In this document: piece after piece, positions 60,442-64,000 of the stretch
Numbering within the stretch: the first letter of the stretch is position 1
Layout: every line of letters begins with the position of its first letter
NCBI RefSeq assembly: GCF_000621845.1
Contig: NZ_JHXF01000009.1
Span: 62,001-126,000, forward strand
Length of the DNA stretch: 64,000 nucleotides
Source of the DNA: Ruminococcus flavefaciens MA2007
Lineage (GTDB): Bacteria > Bacillota > Clostridia > Oscillospirales > Ruminococcaceae
Direction: 5' to 3'
Translations under genes and position numbers: made by a program
Notes under the pieces: model-generated
The model's input: only the letters and a program-made list of their open reading frames with translations
Told to the model about the DNA's origin: nothing
The model's database searches: none

Positions 60442-60470
60442 TTGCAAATTTCAAGAGTTTTTGATATAAT
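60442..60470 (+). promoter_or_regulatory. sigma-A promoter for tRNA-Arg
   Basis: TTGCAA (60442-60447), 17 bases, TATAAT (60465-60470), 21 bases before the tRNA. Confidence 0.85.
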
Positions 60471-60490
60471 ATTATAGTATTATTATTTAT

Positions 60491-60562
60491 GCGCCTGTAG
60501 CTCAGTGGATAGAGCATCCGCCTCCGACGCGGTGTGCGCTGGTTCGATTCCAGTCAGGCGTA
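60491..60562 (+). tRNA. tRNA-Arg (anticodon CCG)
   Basis: GCGCCTG acceptor pairs with CAGGCGT, D arm TAGCTCAGTGGATAGAGCA, anticodon loop CTCCGAC with CCG, and T arm GCTGGTTCGATTCCAGT. CCA is not encoded; the discriminator A at 60562 is followed by TCC. CCG reads the CGG codon. Confidence 0.9.
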
Positions 60563-60650
60563 TCCGCACAGAGCCTGTGCGCCCGATCACGTTGGCGCTC
60601 GCAGGCTCGCTTGCTTTTTTATAAGTGGCTTACTCTGCATACACATTAAT

Positions 60651-60680
60651 GCCCCTTGATATCAGGTCAAGGGGCTTTTT
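60651..60680 (+). terminator. terminator after tRNA-Arg
   Basis: GCCCCTTGA (60651-60659) pairs with TCAAGGGGC (60667-60675), followed by T residues. It overlaps the stop end of the convergent ComEA-like gene. Confidence 0.8.
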
Positions 60681-61434
60681 CAGCGTATCCAATAGTTATA
60701 TATTCCATAATTTCAGCAGCATCGCTTCGTGATAGCCCATCTATGAGCAGAAGCTCATATTCGTTGCGAAATCCGCCTGCACGCTCTCTGAAATCTATTA
60801 TCCTGTCGGCGATTTCCTCGTCCACATGGGGCAGAAGCATGAGGATATCACGCTCCGCCGTGTTTATATTTACGGGAGAGACCTCTTCAAGGCTGGGAAC
60901 GTGTTCCGTCTCCTGGTCAACATCGGGAGTATCGCCGATGACAGGTTCTTCCTCGGGCTCATTGTAAATCGGATCAATAACGTAGATATGGTCTCGGATA
61001 TCAGCAAAAATGCTCTCGCCTATACCCTTTACGTTCATTATCTCCTCGATATTTCTGAATCTGCCGCTGTTTTCGCGGTAGCTTATTATCTCTTGTGCAA
61101 GGACTTCTCCAATGCCCTTTAGCTTTGTCAGATCATCAGCGCCGGCGGAATTGATATCAAGCCGGACAAATTCGGCAGTAGTCGGAACAGCTGTAGTCCT
61201 TGAAGTATGAGAAGTGGTTTTGCGTGTCGTAGTCTTTGATCTTGATGTGGTCGATATTCTTGAAGTTCGGGTGTATTCTGTGGATATATCTTCTGTCTTT
61301 GGTATTATTGTTACAGTATTTCGTGTGTTTTCGGGCATGTCGGTGATATGAAAGAAAAATACAGCAGCGCCGATAACTGCGGCTGATAAAAGCAAAAAGA
61401 GCAGATATTTTATCGTGGAAGCGTCTTTTTTCAA
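60667..61434 (-). CDS. ComEA-like protein with two helix-hairpin-helix units
   Basis: A 255-residue membrane-anchored protein. Residues about 8-30 form a membrane segment (YLLFLLLSAAVIGAAVFFF), a Thr/Arg/Ser-rich linker follows, and two helix-hairpin-helix regions occupy about 95-155 (INSAGADDLTKLKGIGEVLA, IMNVKGIGESIF) and 195-250 (INTAERDILMLLPHVDEEIA, LLIDGLSRSDAAEI). The first resembles the DNA-binding part of ComEA, used for DNA uptake. TTG 61434 is preferred because GAGAGGTGAT lies just before it. Confidence 0.85.
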   Translation of the reverse strand: MKKDASTIKYLLFLLLSAAVIGAAVFFFHITDMPENTRNTVTIIPKTEDISTEYTRTSRISTTSRSKTTTRKTTSHTSRTTAVPTTAEFVRLDINSAGADDLTKLKGIGEVLAQEIISYRENSGRFRNIEEIMNVKGIGESIFADIRDHIYVIDPIYNEPEEEPVIGDTPDVDQETEHVPSLEEVSPVNINTAERDILMLLPHVDEEIADRIIDFRERAGGFRNEYELLLIDGLSRSDAAEIMEYITIGYAEKAP

Positions 61435-61539
61435 GAATATCACCTCTCTTATACTGCTTTTTCGACAAATTACGATAAAAAACGACAAATCGCGGCTATG
61501 GATTCAGGCTGACTTTCCGTGGAAGGTAAGCCTGTTCTG

Positions 61540-63168
61540 TCACATATCGTAGCGTTTTTTGTACTTTTTTTCGCCTATCCTGAATCTCAGGGTAAGAGTA
61601 TCGTCGTCAAGGTCAGCCGAGATTATCTCAGCGTCCCTTATTTTCAGTATTTTCGAGAGCTCCTTTGTTTCTTCCTCGGTATAATCGAAGAAGTTATCAG
61701 AGGTGAAAAGTACGCTTCCCATGAGGGCATTGACCTCTGCAAGACACTTTTTCTGCTCGGCAGAAAGGGAGTTATTGCACGGTCTGAGCAGGAAAACGTC
61801 AGGATCGTTCAGGAAAGCCCGTCCGTCAAGCTGTCTGCGGAACACTGTATTGAGGATAGTATTCCTTGTGCTGACACGCTCGCGGTGCATTAGTCTCATG
61901 TGAGGCTTGTCGTTCCAGTCCAGACTTACATCACAGCCGATACGGCAGTATTCAACCTTGCCGAATGCCGAAGCCAGCGGAACTCCGCAGCCCAGTATCA
62001 TGGCGTCTCCTGCACATTCGCGGAGGAAGTCCATAGCCTCAGCCATTATCTGTCCGCGAGTCTTGTCACGCCGCGGTACTATGCAGGCGGCATATAGGAA
62101 GTCAAGTTTCAACAGTTTATAGCCCCATTCCTTGACTATGGTCTCGATAGCGTATTTGATGTATTCCCGAACCTCGGGATTATAGATATCCAGCGCATAG
62201 AAGCCGCTCCAGTTTGAGCCGCCTCTGACGTATTCCTGCTTGTCGTCAAGAAGCAGCCACTCCTTGTTATTGCGGAAAATATCTGAGCTTTCCTCACAGA
62301 CAAAGGGAGCAAGCCATATTCCTGGGATAAGACCATCGGCACTTATATCGTCGGCAGTCTTTTTCATGCCCTCGGGGAATTTTTTATCATCAACGGACAG
62401 CCAGTCTCCGACTGCGGTCTGCCAGCCGTCGTCTATCTGGAAAACGTCAGCCTTGCAGGTGAGAGCGTCCAGACCATTGAGGTCGTCAAGTATAGTTTTT
62501 TCATTTATATCCTGATAGTGGTTATACCAGCTTGTATAGCCGAAGATAGGCTTTGCAGCCCTTGGCTTTACTCCGAGCTCTGAGAAATATCTGTCAAAGA
62601 CCTCGGCTTCGCCGCCCTCGGTGATAAGGAGCTTTAACGCGCACCATTCGCCGTTTATTGTAACTCCCGAACAGTCCTTTTTCAGGGAGACAAGTCCCTT
62701 GTCAACATGGGTGATGATCTGTGTGAAGCCTGTATTTTCGGCAAGAGAGCCGATAAAGATATAGTGTGTATCATTGCGGATATAGCCGTATGACCAGCCG
62801 TGCATATCATCGCCGTAATCTGCAAAATTATAGTCGCCGTACTGTGAAAAGGCGTATTTTTCACGGATAGCGCAGGGAATATGTCCGATACCGCGCATTT
62901 TTCCGTCAACAGGACGCTCCACTGAGTCTGTCCACGACTGATAGCCGTTTAGGAATATCTTATCATTGTCTCTGAAGTCGTATTCAAACTCCGCGCAAAG
63001 CTTCTGAATGGTTATTTCGTCGTTTGCTTTGAGCTTTACGGTGAAAACATCGCCGTCGGTATTTATCTCAAGCTTCATGCGCTCGTTGCACACAGAGCTG
63101 GACGTTATTGCCATAAAGTCGTTTTCGCCGTCATTATAAAGGAATTGCAGGGATTTGAATCTAAGCAT
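61540..63168 (-). CDS. alpha-galactosidase (GH36)
   Basis: A 542-residue glycosidase lacking a signal peptide, so probably intracellular. DVFQIDDGWQTAVGDW, KLLKLDFLYAACIVP (catalytic nucleophile Asp) and CRIGCDVSLDWND (acid/base Asp) are GH36 hallmarks. It is shorter than many GH36 enzymes (about 700 residues). ATG 63168 (MLRFKSLQ) is chosen because GAGGGAGGA lies upstream; it overlaps the symporter stop by eight bases. It would split alpha-galactosides imported by the neighbouring transporter. Confidence 0.9.
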   Translation of the reverse strand: MLRFKSLQFLYNDGENDFMAITSSSVCNERMKLEINTDGDVFTVKLKANDEITIQKLCAEFEYDFRDNDKIFLNGYQSWTDSVERPVDGKMRGIGHIPCAIREKYAFSQYGDYNFADYGDDMHGWSYGYIRNDTHYIFIGSLAENTGFTQIITHVDKGLVSLKKDCSGVTINGEWCALKLLITEGGEAEVFDRYFSELGVKPRAAKPIFGYTSWYNHYQDINEKTILDDLNGLDALTCKADVFQIDDGWQTAVGDWLSVDDKKFPEGMKKTADDISADGLIPGIWLAPFVCEESSDIFRNNKEWLLLDDKQEYVRGGSNWSGFYALDIYNPEVREYIKYAIETIVKEWGYKLLKLDFLYAACIVPRRDKTRGQIMAEAMDFLRECAGDAMILGCGVPLASAFGKVEYCRIGCDVSLDWNDKPHMRLMHRERVSTRNTILNTVFRRQLDGRAFLNDPDVFLLRPCNNSLSAEQKKCLAEVNALMGSVLFTSDNFFDYTEEETKELSKILKIRDAEIISADLDDDTLTLRFRIGEKKYKKRYDM

Positions 63169-64000
63169 TTTTCTGTCCTCCCTCGATACGGTCAATGACC
63201 TTCTTTTCGTTGTATTTGAGGAAAACTATTCCGCCAAGCAGGCAGAGACCTGCCGCTAACAGAGCTGTAAGACGGTATCCGAGACCGTAGCCTGACTCGC
63301 CCTTTTCAACATCGCCGCCGATAAGAGCGATACTTGTGAACATGAGCATAGCAAGGGACTGTCCCAGCTTGAATGCAAAGGTACGTGCAGCATAGAACAT
63401 ACCCTGTCTGCTCTCGCCTGTGTCGAGCTTGTCTGCTTCTGATATATCAGCAACTACAGCCTGTGGGAGTATGCCAAGTATCGCCATTGGCACAGCTGCA
63501 AGAACAGCTATGATAACTCCGTATGCAAACGGCGGTATAGCGAGTATACCAGCGGCTGCGGTAACGAGAAAGGCAAAGGAGAAGAACAGGAAAGCGAATG
63601 CTATGAGCTTCTTTTTGCCCAGCTTCTTTGAGAAGATGTTTACCAGCGGATAAAACGCCAGTGAAACAACTGTCATTATTGCAAACAGTGGGAATGTCAT
63701 GCCCGAATCAAGTCCAAGAAGAACTGTTATATAGAATGAAAGACCTGTCTGGAACAGTGTAAGACCTACCCAGTAGAGAATATCAGAGCATACGAATATG
63801 CGGAAGTCCTTGTTTTTAAAGGTGGCAAGAAGCGAGCTGAATGCCGAGCTTTTGCTGGGAGTAGTGTCTGCGTACTGGTTTTCGTCGATAAGGAATGCAG
63901 GGACCAGCATACAGATAACGGCTACAGCTGCAAGTATAGTTATAGTTATGCGGTAGCTGTTTGCGTAGCCCATGCTTTCGAGGAACATACCTGCGATATT
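63161..64000 (-). CDS. glycoside:cation symporter (MFS/GPH family), partial
   Basis: Only the C-terminal part lies in the window (about 280 residues); the reading frame runs off the right edge with no start before 64000. Nine or so membrane segments are visible, with FYITVLLGLDSGMTFPLF, ISEADKLDTGESRQGMFYA and a basic C-terminal tail, typical of the GPH (melibiose carrier-like) family. It is cotranscribed with the alpha-galactosidase gene and probably imports its substrate with Na+ or H+. Confidence 0.85.
   Translation of the reverse strand, partial: NIAGMFLESMGYANSYRITITILAAVAVICMLVPAFLIDENQYADTTPSKSSAFSSLLATFKNKDFRIFVCSDILYWVGLTLFQTGLSFYITVLLGLDSGMTFPLFAIMTVVSLAFYPLVNIFSKKLGKKKLIAFAFLFFSFAFLVTAAAGILAIPPFAYGVIIAVLAAVPMAILGILPQAVVADISEADKLDTGESRQGMFYAARTFAFKLGQSLAMLMFTSIALIGGDVEKGESGYGLGYRLTALLAAGLCLLGGIVFLKYNEKKVIDRIEGGQKNA

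Noticed and set aside
60398..60517. Longer N-terminus for the papain-like protein
   Set aside because: It would overlap the tRNA-Arg gene and its promoter; TTG 60397 has a strong ribosome binding site.

Overview
The window reads as chromosomal DNA of an anaerobic, cellulosome-forming Clostridia species, most like a Ruminococcus of the R. flavefaciens type. The grounds are four intact plant-wall enzymes or secreted proteins plus one broken relic carrying type I dockerin repeats (including the SFD-type and the VDMSDVVLIMQ-type dockerins), Firmicute-style ribosome binding sites, sporulation genes (spoIIP, gerW/ytfJ), and near-consensus sigma-A promoters with 17-bp spacers. No plasmid, phage or intact insertion sequence is visible. 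The species name is an inference, not a proven assignment.

Layout. 1-11 kb is a housekeeping block on the + strand: rdgB, yhbY, a flavodoxin-like reductase, a fused nadD-yqeK, an LCP cell-wall ligase, rsfS, leuS, rpsU (57 aa, GTG start), a YqeG-type HAD phosphatase, aroQ, an M24 peptidase, efp and a CD1247-like acidic zinc-ribbon protein. 11.5-19.4 kb holds a GH43-CBM22-dockerin-CE1 enzyme, a convergent dockerin protein with two possible IseA-like repeats, and a GH141-like-CBM6-dockerin protein. 19.5-27.4 kb carries an SLC13-like permease, an M13 lipoprotein peptidase joined to an FtsX-type ABC exporter, and a TetR regulator divergent from a DUF1858 protein with paired operators. 27.4-31.5 kb (minus) is a membrane/glycan locus (large membrane protein, GtrA, FAD oxidoreductase). 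32.1-35.8 kb (minus) is a TPP-riboswitch operon thiD-cytX-thiC. 36-38.6 kb has a flavin reductase with two rubredoxin domains, an EFR1-type flavodoxin-ferredoxin, HU and a lysine/alanine-repeat DUF6465 protein. 38.6-44.8 kb holds a dockerin relic, a PL1-PL9-dockerin pectate lyase and a CBM35-GH26-dockerin mannanase. 45.2-49.7 kb (minus) has a radical SAM protein, a dCMP deaminase-like protein, tRNA-Gln, two GNAT genes, tcdA, a DUF3781 protein and rpmB. 49.9-59.9 kb (+) has an M50 peptidase, scpA-scpB-DUF2953-gerW-dacF-type carboxypeptidase-rsuA/rluB-type synthase, metA, a polysaccharide deacetylase (minus) and spoIIP. 59.8-64 kb has a papain-like protein, tRNA-Arg(CCG), a double-HhH ComEA-like protein, and a GH36 alpha-galactosidase with its sugar:cation symporter (cut by the window edge).

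How the genes work together. The dockerin enzymes attack xylan side chains (GH43/CE1, GH141-like), pectin (PL1/PL9) and mannan (GH26); the GH36 enzyme and its GPH transporter then take up and split alpha-galactosides released from galactomannan or raffinose-type sugars. The thi operon makes the thiamine pyrimidine and is controlled by TPP.

The most unusual content lies between genes. Two roughly 273-bp structured repeats, about 85-90% identical by eye and in opposite orientation, each sit inside the arms of a different terminator hairpin and differ by compensatory base changes. A second family consists of 7-bp-period tandem repeats (AGTTGAG/CTAAGAA-like) at five intergenic places, usually flanking hairpins. 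There is also a possible pseudoknot ahead of the radical SAM gene, a long hairpin that would bury the GH141-like gene's ribosome binding site, and a structured rpsU leader. All comparisons were done by eye; no database search was run.
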